Notes under the pieces: generated by a model | What the model saw: the letters and a program-made list of their open reading frames with translations, nothing else | Told to the model about the DNA's origin: nothing | Databases searched by the model: none | Made by a program: the position numbers and the translations under genes | In this document: piece after piece, positions 9,013 to 16,779 of the stretch | Layout: each line of letters opens with the position of its first letter | Position numbering within the stretch: the first letter of the stretch is position 1 | DNA from: Chitinophagaceae bacterium | Lineage (GTDB): Bacteria > Bacteroidota > Bacteroidia > Chitinophagales > Chitinophagaceae | Direction: 5' to 3' | DNA: 64,000 bases | Assembly (NCBI GenBank): GCA_016713965.1 | Contig: JADJOC010000002.1 | Coordinates: 416,001 to 480,000, forward strand

Positions 9013-10558
9013 TTGACAAAGGAACTGATTATAAATGCTGCGCCACAAGGTGTTGAAATTGCCTTGCTGGAAGATAAAAAGCTGGTGGAATTGCATAGTG
9101 AAAAGACTGATGCCAATTTTGCTGTGGGCGACCTATATTTAGGCCGTGTAAAAAAGCTTATCCCCGGCCTTAATGCAGCATTTGTAGATATTGGTTTTGA
9201 AAAAGATGCTTTTTTGCATTATACAGATCTTAGTCCTATGTACGAGCTATCCTAAAGTTTACAACTCAGGCCATTAATGATAAAAGTGAAAATGGCTTTG
9301 ATTTTACAAAATTTAATGTAGAGCCTGAACTAGTAAAAACCGGCAAAATAGCAGAAGTGCTAAACGGCCGCCCTAATGTATTGGTTCAGATTTTAAAAGA
9401 ACCCATAGCTGCAAAAGGCCCAAGACTTAGCTGTGAGCTTTCTTTACCCGGAAGGTTTGTAGTTGTAACCCCCTTTAATGATATCATTGCAGTTTCCCGC
9501 AAAATACATTCCTCTGATGAAAGAAAAAGACTACATAAAATTATTGAAGCCATTAAACCAAAGAATTTAGGTGTAATTGTGCGGACAGCTGCCGAAGGTA
9601 AAAATACAGCCGAACTGCATGAAGACTTATTGGGATTAATAAATACCTGGAAATTTATCCAGAACAATTTGAAAGATGCAGTTCCCCCTACTAAAATTTT
9701 AAGCGAACAGGGTAAAACCAATAGTATATTAAGAGATTTATTAAATGCAGATTTTAATAAAGTTGTAATAAATGATAAAAATATTTTCAGTGATACAAAA
9801 TCATATATTCAACGTATAGCGCCTGAAAAACTGATATTGTTTCCTATTACAATGGCACTTCTCCTATATTTGATAGTTTTGGTATTACCAAGCAGGTAAA
9901 AGCGGCTTTCGGAAAGACAGTTAATTTGCCCAGCGGTGCTTATCTTATTGTTGAACATACAGAAGCTTTACATGTAATTGATGTAAACAGCGGGTATAAA
10001 AGTGTAAGTAATAACCAGGAACAGAATGCACTGGAAACTAATCTTGAGGCAGCAGAAGAGATAGCGAGGCAACTGCGTTTAAGAGATTTAGGCGGTATTA
10101 TAGTAGTGGATTTCATTGATATGAAATTAATGGAGAATAAGAAGAAGCTGGCTGATGCTATGGAAGAATTGATGCATACAGATCGTGCCAAACATGCTGT
10201 ATTACCTATAAGTAAATTCGGCTTAATGCAGATTACCCGCCAGCGCATGAAGCCGGAAATGAATATCAATACTACCGAGATATGCCCAAGCTGTAATGGC
10301 ACAGGAAAAATTTCGTCTACTTTAATATTGGAAGATGAAATAGAAAAAAATCTTAGCTACCTGATTATGCAAAAACACAGGGGGCTTACTATCGATGTTC
10401 ATCCTATACTTTTTGCCTATCTGACTAAAGGCTTGATATCGAAAAAAAGAAGATGGAGCTGGAAGTATAAACAAAAAGTTAAAGTAAGAACAAATGCTAA
10501 TTATCACCTAACTGAATTTCACTTTTTTGACGATAAGGACGAGGAAATTAAGCTGTAA
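9013..10558 (+). CDS. rng: Ribonuclease G (two frameshifts)
   Basis: The product is RNase E/G family: a TTG start (9013) gives TKELIINAAPQGVEIALLE, then an S1 segment (FAVGDLYLGRVKKLIPGLNAAFVDIGF). One T is missing near 9237 (restoring S-P-Y-V-R-A-I-L-K) and one A in the run 9826-9830 (restoring E-K-T-D-I-V). The catalytic region has RDLGGIIVVDFIDM and the zinc-link cysteines in CPSCNGTGKI. Corrected length is about 515 residues, normal for RNase G. It processes rRNA and mRNA in the cytoplasm. Both lesions look like read errors. Confidence 0.9.
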
Positions 10559-10570
10559 TTTAATTATCAA

Positions 10571-11371
10571 TTAGCGTACACTTGATAAAGACGTGAGCGG
10601 ATGCCTTAAATTTTTATATCCCATCATATCAACTTTAATGCTGCCAACAGTTATCGGGCTCTCTACTCTAAGTAATATCTTATTAGCATCATCGCTTAGC
10701 CATGCATTCATTTTTTCACCCCCTTCAAATATGGTCCCTTTTATAAGTAATGGCTTTATTTTTATTGCATTAAATTTACCATAACGTGTTTTAATTTTTT
10801 CTTTGCCTAAATACCGGATGTATAAATGGTATACTTCATCATCCAGGAACATATCTAAAGGAATTTTATCATTTAATTTATAGTTTTCAAATTTTATATT
10901 TCTTGCATAATACACTGCGCTTACTACATCTTGTATGCAACTTGATGTGTTAAAAACGCCATTAGTGCTTACCGCTGTTTTTGCTGTTTGGTTAAACGTA
11001 ACATTATTATATTTTTTATACCCGCCTTCATCTACATTTCTTACAAATTTATATGGTAATAAAGTTGCTGTATCTGCATAGCTTTAGTATTTATCCCTCA
11101 CCTTAAAAAAATTATCAAAGAAAGAATATGTTTTGCCTTGGCCTACAAAATGATATACCGGTTTGCCATTAAAACGCTCAAGCGTAGTTTTAAACGTAGC
11201 TTCTCCTGCTGCTACATACATCCCTAATGTTGTATAGTATACCTTCATGGTTATCACTTCCCCTGCACTAAAAGCTTTATTGCGGATGTTGCACACATCA
11301 TTATATTTTGATGTAAAACTTAAGCACAACAAAGCGGTAAATAAAACCAGAAATTTAGTATAGTGTATCAT
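10571..11371 (-). pseudogene. DUF3108 family protein with in-frame stop
   Basis: An N-terminal signal sequence (LVLFTALLCLSF) and DUF3108-like segments (AFSAGEVITMKVYYTTLGMYV; GKTYSFFDNFFKVRDKY) are followed by TAA at 11084-11086. The same frame continues without a shift through YADTATLLPYKFVRNVDEGGY, CIQDVVSAVYYARN and on to 10571, so a single substitution (sense codon to TAA) interrupts an otherwise intact 266-codon gene. DUF3108 proteins are exported; function unknown. Its start overlaps the stop of the upstream membrane protein (ATGA), implying translational coupling. Unlike other broken genes here the lesion is a nonsense change, not an indel. Confidence 0.8.
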
Positions 11372-12354
11372 GTTTCTTTAAATATTTTAATCCCTAAAAT
11401 CAATAAACTGCCAAGAATAGCAGGTATAAAAAGGTTAATAAACCCTATACCACAAGTAGTGCCTATAATACCAATAACATTACTGCTGAATAAAGTAAAT
11501 AAAGCAATAGCGAACTTGACCCGTATACCCAGATCGGCAATGGCAAATGATGGAATGATAGCTAATACCCAAAACAGTACAGTGACAATCCAAAAACTCT
11601 GCCACCAATTAATTTCTACTTCCAGTAATTGTAACATGAGTATATATTGCAAAATAAATACCACATACCTGCAAAAAGATAAAGTAAGCAATCTTAACAA
11701 AATTTTTACCTTAAAATTATCCAGTACACTTATATATTTAACATACTTTTTTGCATAAGGAATTTTTTCTATCATCCGTATAATCCAACTTAACTTAAAG
11801 AAAAACAGTATCAAGACAATAACAATCATCACGCTGAAATACAAAAATATTTTTATCCAAAAAACACTAATACCCATTATGAAACCATCAGCATTCAACT
11901 GACTTAATATATATACCAGGCCTCCACAGCCCATTAAAAGGGTAACAATTAATTGTGCTATGCTTCCTACAATTGACAGGGATACCGCTTTTATTTTATT
12001 ACCTTCTTTTAAAAATAATATACGGCCTCCATACTCGCCGATTCTATAAGGCATATTAAGTGATAATGTAACTCCGCATAATACAGATTTTATGGCTTTA
12101 AAAAAACTTACAGGCTGTAAAGGTTTTAGTAATATCTGCCATTTCCTGGCTTCGTAACCCCAATTAACGAATGTAAGTAATATTACCAGCCAAAATTTCC
12201 ATGCATTTTGCCCAAATGGAATCGTTTTTATCAGTGCTATTGATTCATGTAATTTCGGCTGTGACTGTAATTGCTTATATAACGAATAAAATAGCCAGGC
12301 TGCTAGTAAAGGAGCAATTATCCAGTTGATTAATATTTTAATACTTTTGTTCAA
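11368..12354 (-). CDS. LPG-synthase-type (UPF0104) flippase-like membrane protein
   Basis: The 328-residue protein has eight or so hydrophobic segments and the signature of the lysylphosphatidylglycerol synthetase/flippase-like TM domain: YEARKWQILLKPL, SLNMPYRIGEYGGRILFLK and a late ADLGIRVKFAI. No aminoacyl-transferase domain is attached, so it is the membrane domain only, whose substrate is unknown (probably lipid-linked). It overlaps the DUF3108 gene by four bases and is divergent from ruvC. Confidence 0.85.
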   Translation of the reverse strand: MNKSIKILINWIIAPLLAAWLFYSLYKQLQSQPKLHESIALIKTIPFGQNAWKFWLVILLTFVNWGYEARKWQILLKPLQPVSFFKAIKSVLCGVTLSLNMPYRIGEYGGRILFLKEGNKIKAVSLSIVGSIAQLIVTLLMGCGGLVYILSQLNADGFIMGISVFWIKIFLYFSVMIVIVLILFFFKLSWIIRMIEKIPYAKKYVKYISVLDNFKVKILLRLLTLSFCRYVVFILQYILMLQLLEVEINWWQSFWIVTVLFWVLAIIPSFAIADLGIRVKFAIALFTLFSSNVIGIIGTTCGIGFINLFIPAILGSLLILGIKIFKET

Positions 12355-12400
12355 TACGCAATGTTAAATGATTTATTAAACCAGAAAAAATATTACTGTA

Positions 12401-12961
12401 TTGTCTTCACCCCGTTTAGTGATTTTAGGTATTGATCCAGGCACCATAATGATGGGATATGGCTTAATAGAAATAAAAGGAAATGCTATTTCTTTAATAG
12501 AAATGGGCGTGCTAAAACCCGGCCAGGTAAAAGATACTTATAAAAAGCTTCAGCTTATTTATAATACAGTAAGTGGATTGATTACCAAATATCAGCCTAC
12601 TGTTTTTGCTATTGAGGCCCCATTTTTTGGAAAAAACGTACAAAGTATGCTTAAATTAGGCAGGGCACAGGGTGTAGCAATTGCAGCAGCTATGCGACAT
12701 GGTTTAGATGTTACCGAATATTCCCCAAAAAAAATAAAACAATCTGTAACGGGTAATGGCAATGCTACTAAAGACCAAGTAATGATGATGCTTCAAAAAA
12801 TACTAAGCTTTACAGATCAGCCAGCACACTATGATGCTACTGATGCACTTGCTGTGGCAGTTTGCCATTATTTCCAAGGAAATAGCACAACTACTCCTAC
12901 ATATAAAAAATCGCAGGGCTGGGCTGATTTTATAGCTAAAAACCCGGGGAAAATTAAATAA
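12401..12961 (+). CDS. ruvC: Holliday junction endonuclease RuvC
   Basis: The protein of 186 residues has the RNase H-fold acidic residues of RuvC: Asp12 in GIDPGT, Glu72 in AIEAPFF, and Asp145/Asp148 in HYDATDALAVAVCH. It resolves Holliday junctions with RuvAB. No ATG is available after the upstream in-frame stop (TAA at 12377); TTG at 12401 is used, with GTG at 12419 as the alternative. Divergent from the UPF0104 gene. Confidence 0.95.
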   Translation: MSSPRLVILGIDPGTIMMGYGLIEIKGNAISLIEMGVLKPGQVKDTYKKLQLIYNTVSGLITKYQPTVFAIEAPFFGKNVQSMLKLGRAQGVAIAAAMRHGLDVTEYSPKKIKQSVTGNGNATKDQVMMMLQKILSFTDQPAHYDATDALAVAVCHYFQGNSTTTPTYKKSQGWADFIAKNPGKIK

Positions 12962-13478
12962 GAATTGTAAGATTATAAGTAATATATACCAATATGTTTA
13001 AATCTATAGCTTCTTTGCAATTCATCAGATATTAAAAGTAAAAATCCAATAAATCATTTAAATATACTTTAGCTTTTATCCTACAACATATTATTACAGT
13101 TCTAATTCTCTTTTGAAACTATACTAAATATCCCTAAATTAATAATAGTAAAAACACTATTAATTAAGTAGTATCGCTATTTCATTAAGCCAAACTACTA
13201 TTATATAAATTGTGTAAATATATTATATAAATCATATATACATTTATATTACAATATTGATAAGCTGAAAAATATCAAAATTAAATAACCTTAAACCACT
13301 AACATGAAAAAGTACAAATTAGTGCTTCTATATTAGAAAGCATACAAAACTCAACCATTCACTACAACTAACAACAATTTGCAATCCTATTAATGGGTTT
13401 GGCAATTGCAATAACGATTGTACAATTATCAAAAGTCTAAATTCCCGATTTTGGATGTTATATTCAATATAATATAAG
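12962..13478. other. AT-rich gap with a possible broken peptide gene
   Basis: No long frame is present. TTAA-boxes at 13139, 13160/13164 and 13185 lie about 21 bp apart, resembling the better set at 13738-13805. An ATG at 13304 starts M-K-K-Y-K-L-V-L and stops after 10 codons; the next frame stays open to about 13475 and contains C-N-P-I-N-G-F-G-N-C-N-N-D-C, so a frameshifted small cysteine-containing peptide is possible. The spacing from last box to ATG (about 120 bp) matches the other peptide genes. Confidence 0.3.
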
Positions 13479-13512
13479 CTGCGAAAGCCGAAAAGCATAT
13501 CAAAGAGTAGAC
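13479..13512 (+). promoter_or_regulatory. Pseudoknot-like leader element, copy 1
   Basis: Core TGC-gaaa-GCC-gaaaa-GCA-tatcaaagagta-GAC. TGC pairs with GCA; the second helix GCC/GAC has one mismatch in this copy. It ends 17 bp before the ATG at 13530. See the finding on this element. Confidence 0.6.
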
Positions 13513-13529
13513 AACATATATTTATTAAC

Positions 13530-13659
13530 ATGAAACCAGTAAAAACAATTGAGCAAATAAAAGCTAAAATATCAAAAGATAAAAAGTTTTACAATTATCA
13601 ATATTAAAGGCGGTGGTGGCAGGAGGATTGTAGTAAAAAGAATTACCCCTTTATTATAA
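13530..13659 (+). CDS. GG-leader peptide (probable frameshift)
   Basis: The ATG at 13530 gives M-K-P-V-K-T-I-E-Q-I-K-A-K-I-S-K-D-K and then stops at codon 26. Removing one A from the five-A run near 13581-13585 gives a 42-residue peptide continuing S-F-T-I-I-N-I-K-G-G-G-G-R-R-I-V-V-K. The corrected form has a Lys-rich leader ending in a Gly-Gly motif, as in the two following genes. It resembles exported bacteriocin/RiPP-type precursors, but no maturation enzyme is adjacent and I do not recognise the family. The uncorrected 25-residue form cannot be excluded. Confidence 0.45.
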
Positions 13660-13737
13660 AAAAGTAATATTTGATGATAAATTGTGATACGCTATATGTA
13701 ATGACACTTATAATTTAAAAGTAAAATTACTGTTTGG

Positions 13738-13805
13738 TTAAGTAAAAAATCTCATTCATTAAGTAAAAATACTACTTCATTAAATAAAAAACCTCATTCG
13801 TTAAT
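13738..13805 (+). promoter_or_regulatory. Four direct-repeat boxes at exact 21-bp spacing
   Basis: TTAAG/TTAAG/TTAAA/TTAAT cores start at 13738, 13759, 13780 and 13801, each followed by a similar A-rich and CTCATTC-like stretch. Exact two-turn phasing upstream of the peptide gene at 13949 suggests binding sites for a regulator contacting one helix face. Confidence 0.65.
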
Positions 13806-13896
13806 TGTCTCAAACATATTATTAATATAGAAATATATTTACAGTATCAAATCGAAGTTTAAACTTTATCCCTTAATCCAGCCCTCTCAGAACTAC

Positions 13897-13931
13897 AATG
13901 CGAAAGCCGAAAAGCATATTTTAGAGTAGGC
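13897..13931 (+). promoter_or_regulatory. Pseudoknot-like leader element, copy 2
   Basis: ATGC (13897-13900) pairs with GCAT (13913-13916); GCC (13905-13907) pairs with GGC (13929-13931); linker GAAAA and the tail AGAGTA are conserved. It ends 17 bp before the ATG at 13949. Confidence 0.7.
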
Positions 13932-13948
13932 ACCTAAAACCTCAAATC

Positions 13949-14116
13949 ATGAACTCAAAAAACAATTTAAAATCGATCAGCAACCTAAAAAATCAATTAG
14001 TTGCATTTAATCAAAAAGCTATCGTAGGTGGGATATATGGACTTATAATAGCAGTTGTACCCCCACCCCCTCTAATATCATCAGGTAAAAAGATAGCATC
14101 AGCGAAAGATAATTAA
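13949..14116 (+). CDS. GG-leader peptide, 55 residues
   Basis: The short ORF encodes a Lys/Asn-rich leader (M-N-S-K-N-N-L-K-S-I-S-N-L-K-N-Q-L) followed by F-N-Q-K-A-I-V-G-G at 20-28 and a hydrophobic core I-Y-G-L-I-I-A-V-V-P-P-P-P-L with a basic tail. The GG at the end of an amphipathic leader is the cleavage signal of peptidase-containing ABC exporters; Bacteroidota have many natural-product precursors of this form. No exporter or modifying enzyme lies nearby, so the assignment is by leader only. It has the pseudoknot element and the four 21-bp boxes upstream, and is followed 81 bp later by a third peptide gene. Confidence 0.65.
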   Translation: MNSKNNLKSISNLKNQLVAFNQKAIVGGIYGLIIAVVPPPPLISSGKKIASAKDN

Positions 14117-14144
14117 TAAAAAAATCACATTTTATCCATTACAA

Positions 14145-14178
14145 ATGCGGAAGCCGAAAAGCATATTTTAGAGTAGGC
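14145..14178 (+). promoter_or_regulatory. Pseudoknot-like leader element, copy 3
   Basis: ATGC (14145-14148) pairs with GCAT (14161-14164); GCC (14153-14155) pairs with GGC (14176-14178). The first loop reads GGAA instead of GAAA. It ends 19 bp before the ATG at 14198 and has no 21-bp boxes of its own, so it may be an internal leader of a peptide operon. Confidence 0.7.
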
Positions 14179-14197
14179 AAACCTAAATTCCTAAATC

Positions 14198-14425
14198 ATG
14201 AAAAAAGTACAAGTTCAAAAAACAATTGAAGGTTTAACCGTTCAACTTAACACAGCAAATAAAAATTTTAACAAAACAGGTATTATCGGCGGTACCGGTA
14301 GTGGTTCCGCTGGTGGTGTTTTAACAGGTGGTGCTGGAGAGGATAGGACTAATATCACTACCAGGCCAACAACATCAACACCTCCTCCAACCGGTGTTAC
14401 CAGTATGCAAATTTTTGTAAAATAA
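14198..14425 (+). CDS. GG-leader peptide, 75 residues
   Basis: The protein starts M-K-K-V-Q-V-Q-K-T-I-E-G-L and has F-N-K-T-G-I-I-G-G near residues 24-32, equivalent to the GG site of the preceding peptide. The core is rich in Gly, Thr, Ser and Pro (GSGSAGGVLTGGAGED; TTRPTTSTPPPTG) and has no cysteine. It looks like an exported or modified peptide, possibly Ser/Thr-modified, but this is inference. Its stop codon is 15 bp before the IS3 left end, so the insertion probably split the operon from its terminator. Confidence 0.65.
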   Translation: MKKVQVQKTIEGLTVQLNTANKNFNKTGIIGGTGSGSAGGVLTGGAGEDRTNITTRPTTSTPPPTGVTSMQIFVK

Positions 14426-14488
14426 TAATAATTAACAACGTGAATCGTCCTAAAATAAGTTGACGGTTTTAAAATATTCCCGGTTTCC

Positions 14489-15406
14489 TCAAGGAGCCGG
14501 GATTTTTGTTTGATGTACCTGTTGTGGCGTTTTCATTTTAAGTGCCAGGTGAGGTCTTTTTTGATTGTATAAAAATATGCTTTCCTGTACTAATTTTTTT
14601 ACCTGTTCTTTAGTTTTTAAAATTCTATCCATACCAAATTCTTCTTTTATGGTCCGGTTCATTCTTTCAGCCAGTGCATTTTCATACGGGTCTCCGTTTT
14701 CTGTCATGCTAAGCCTAATATTATTGTTATTACTTAGCGATTCATATTCTTTGCTGCAATACTGCAATCCCCTGTCAGAATGATGGATAGTTGGTATATT
14801 TTTATTTCTACGTTGCCCGGTTGCCATATGCAATGCTTTAATCATGCTTTCAGTTTCCATTGTATCATCTACAGCATAACCCACTATTTTCCGGCTGTAC
14901 ATATCGGTTATCATATTTAAATAACAGTTGCCTTGCTGGGTCTTCAAATAAGTAATATCACTTACCCAGACTTCATCTGGTTGCTTTACTGTTTTTCCTT
15001 TAATGATATTTGGCCATTTTCTTAGCCAGTGCTTACTCATAGTAGTTTGTACATACCTACGCCTGGGCTTGATTTGCAAACCATAATACTGCATTAATGC
15101 AAAGAGCTTATCACGGCCAAACTTTAGGTTTTGCTGCTTTAAATCTTCTTTAATGAGATAATAAATCTTACGGGTACCTACCCTGGGTAAGAGTTTTCTT
15201 TGATTATCCACTAATTGTTTTACAGCTGCCTGTTTTGCCAATTGTTTAGCAGCATCCTTTGGTTGCTTATATACATATTGACGGCTGTAACCCAAGGTAG
15301 CGGCTATAGTTCCGACTGATTGTTTGGTTCCCCTGGTTGTCGGAAGCTGCTTGTGACAGGGGTAAGTACTTTTTTCTGATCTCAGTATTAAACAGATCAT
15401 CTGCAA
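14489..15406 (-). CDS. IS3-family transposase OrfB (DDE integrase)
   Basis: The 305-residue frame has an N-terminal HTH_21-like region (AATLGYSRQYVYKQPK, RVGTRKIYYLIKEDL) and the rve catalytic core with Asp in WVSDITYL, Asp in HHSDRGLQYCS and Glu in NALAERMNRTIKEEF, ending in the typical FLYNQKRPHLAL. It cuts and joins DNA during transposition, normally as an OrfAB fusion made by programmed frameshifting. Its frame is +1 relative to orfA, not the usual -1, although an A-AAA-AAG slippery sequence lies at the overlap; an indel error could explain this. Confidence 0.93.
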   Translation of the reverse strand: MQMICLILRSEKSTYPCHKQLPTTRGTKQSVGTIAATLGYSRQYVYKQPKDAAKQLAKQAAVKQLVDNQRKLLPRVGTRKIYYLIKEDLKQQNLKFGRDKLFALMQYYGLQIKPRRRYVQTTMSKHWLRKWPNIIKGKTVKQPDEVWVSDITYLKTQQGNCYLNMITDMYSRKIVGYAVDDTMETESMIKALHMATGQRRNKNIPTIHHSDRGLQYCSKEYESLSNNNNIRLSMTENGDPYENALAERMNRTIKEEFGMDRILKTKEQVKKLVQESIFLYNQKRPHLALKMKTPQQVHQTKIPAP

Positions 15407-15711
15407 TATCTATAGCCCTATTCAATATCTGTTTTTCTGCTTCCAGCAACTTGATCTTTTTTTCCAATTGGGATATATACGTTTTTGGGGGAGCTTTCTT
15501 TTTCATTGGAGTTTTACTTTTCCAATCCAAAGTTCCGTGTTTTCTTAACCATTGCAAAACTGTACTTCTTCCCTGAACTCCATACTTTTTTTGGCTCTGC
15601 TTATAAGTTAAATAGCCTTTTTTCTATTTCATCTACTATTTGCAGTTTAAAAGACAGGCTATAATCTTTTTGAGTCCGTTTACTGAAGTCTTTTTCCCTA
15701 ATATTTATCAT
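15267..15711 (-). CDS. IS3-family transposase OrfA (one frameshift)
   Basis: From an ATG at 15711 the frame reads REKDFSKRTQKDYSLSFK; it breaks at the six-T run 15618-15623 (plus strand). Removing one base restores the HTH region YLTYKQSQKKYG and QWLRKHGTLDWKSKT, followed by a coiled coil (SQLEKKIKLLEAEKQILNRAIDIAD). This is the DNA-binding OrfA of IS3 elements, recognising the terminal repeats. It overlaps orfB. Confidence 0.85.
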
Positions 15712-15754
15712 ATAAGTCAACTTTTTTGTCAACTTATTCTAGGATCATTCAACG

Positions 15755-15803
15755 ATAAAATTAAAAAGGGATTAATAACGATATTAATCCTTTTTAATTT
15801 TAT
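15755..15803. terminator. Long hairpin between peptide operon/IS and HIT gene
   Basis: Arms 15755-15776 and 15783-15803 pair over 21 bp with one bulged G and a six-base loop; both flanks are A/T-rich, and the HIT stop codon lies inside. It probably terminates the HIT transcript and, before the IS insertion, the GG-peptide operon. Confidence 0.7.
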
Positions 15804-16205
15804 TGAATTCTCTTTTCGATAAAGAAGCTAAAATCTTTTCCTGTGTATCCTTTAACTCTTCACTACTAAGCCCCATCTTTTTATTCATAAAATTAATATC
15901 ATTGGTAGTAGAAATTGGCACTCGGTGCATATGTGCATGTGGCACTTCTAATCCTATTACCGTAATTCCACACCTTTTACAGTCAAAAGCTTTTTCAATG
16001 GCATGAGCAATCGGTTTGGCAAATACAAGCATGCCAGATAAATATTCAGCAGGCAAGTCAAATATTTTATCCACTTCAATTTTTGGCACTACTAAAACAT
16101 GACCTTTTACTACCGGGGAAATATCCAGGAATGCAAAAAATCGTTCATTTTCCGCTATTTTGTAAGAAGGAATTTCTCCTGAAATGATTTTAGAAAAATG
16201 GTCAT
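15784..16205 (-). CDS. HIT-family nucleotide hydrolase/transferase (one frameshift)
   Basis: The histidine triad motif HAHMHRVP and the stretch VVKGHVLVVPKIEVDKIFDL identify a HIT protein. The start ATG at 16205 gives T-I-F-S-K-I-I-S-G-E-I-P only if one T is added to the run at 16194-16198; otherwise the frame lacks any start before a GTG at 16089. Full length about 140 residues, normal for the family. HIT proteins hydrolyse purine nucleoside phosphoramidates or dinucleoside phosphates. It follows greA closely (15 bp), so the two are likely cotranscribed. Confidence 0.87.
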
Positions 16206-16220
16206 AAATATTAATAGCTT

Positions 16221-16694
16221 TTAAACGGTAATATTTTCTACTCTAAATTTTAAAACTCCGGCCGGTACCTGTACTTCTGTTATATCCCCTACAGTTTTGC
16301 CTAACAGGGTTTTTCCTATCGGAGATGTTACAGAAATTTTACCTAACTTTAAATCAGCTTCTTTTTCGGATACTATTTGGTAAGTAACTCGCTTTTTAGT
16401 ACCTAAGTTTGTCAATGTCACTTTAGTTAAAATCGACACTTTGCTTGTATCAATATTATTTTCATCTAATATCCTAGCTGTCGCAATTACTCCTTCAAGA
16501 TATTTAATTTTCGCTTCTAACATTCCCTGGGCTTCCTTGGCAGCATCGTACTCCGCGTTTTCTTTAAGATCCCCTTTCTCCCTGGCTTCACCAATAGCTT
16601 TACTTGCCGCCGGCCTGTCAATGCTTTTCATGCTTTGTAACTCCGCTTTCAATTTTTCAAAAGTATCCTTGGTTACATAATTTGTCCCGCTCAT
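16221..16694 (-). CDS. greA: Transcription elongation factor GreA
   Basis: The 157-residue protein has the N-terminal coiled coil with the acidic tip (SKAIGEAREKGDLKENAEYDAAKEAQG, broken here: residues 29-55) and the C-terminal FKBP-like domain with TSPIGKTLLGKTVGD. It enters the secondary channel of RNA polymerase and stimulates cleavage of backtracked RNA. It is followed by the HIT gene. Confidence 0.97.
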   Translation of the reverse strand: MSGTNYVTKDTFEKLKAELQSMKSIDRPAASKAIGEAREKGDLKENAEYDAAKEAQGMLEAKIKYLEGVIATARILDENNIDTSKVSILTKVTLTNLGTKKRVTYQIVSEKEADLKLGKISVTSPIGKTLLGKTVGDITEVQVPAGVLKFRVENITV

Positions 16695-16725
16695 AAAAAA
16701 ATCTATTTAGTTGACAGAAAAAAAA

Positions 16726-16756
16726 TACAACGCTCCGGAAAAACCGGAGCGTTGTA
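16726..16756 (-). terminator. Rho-independent terminator of the dehydrogenase gene
   Basis: A perfect 13-bp stem (core CGCTCCGG/CCGGAGCG) with a five-base loop is followed on the minus strand by eight Ts. It lies between the dehydrogenase stop (16780) and the greA start. Confidence 0.9.
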
Positions 16757-16779
16757 GATTGTGCAAAAATACTAAAAAT

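Larger units (their letters stand above)
14441..15751 (-). mobile_element. Complete IS3-family insertion sequence, 1311 bp
   Basis: Imperfect 24-bp terminal inverted repeats (14441-14464 and 15728-15751) match at 21 positions and share TCCTA and AATAAGTTGAC. A 3-bp direct duplication ACG flanks the element (14438-14440 and 15752-15754), as expected for IS3. It contains orfA and orfB on the minus strand. Insertion lies between a GG-peptide gene and a hairpin terminator. Confidence 0.93.

Noticed and set aside
9013..10558. Programmed frameshifting in RNase G
   Set aside because: Two lesions at simple runs, with no slippery motif or structure, and similar lesions in many unrelated genes.
13328..13531. 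67-codon minus ORF in the peptide region
   Set aside because: Overlaps leader copy 1 and the peptide start; no conserved features seen.
13738..13805. CRISPR array
   Set aside because: The 21-bp units are too short, spacers are not distinct and no cas genes are present; operator boxes fit better.
14441..15751. Prophage or integrative element boundary
   Set aside because: IS3 ends and a 3-bp duplication explain the region; no integrase or tRNA junction.
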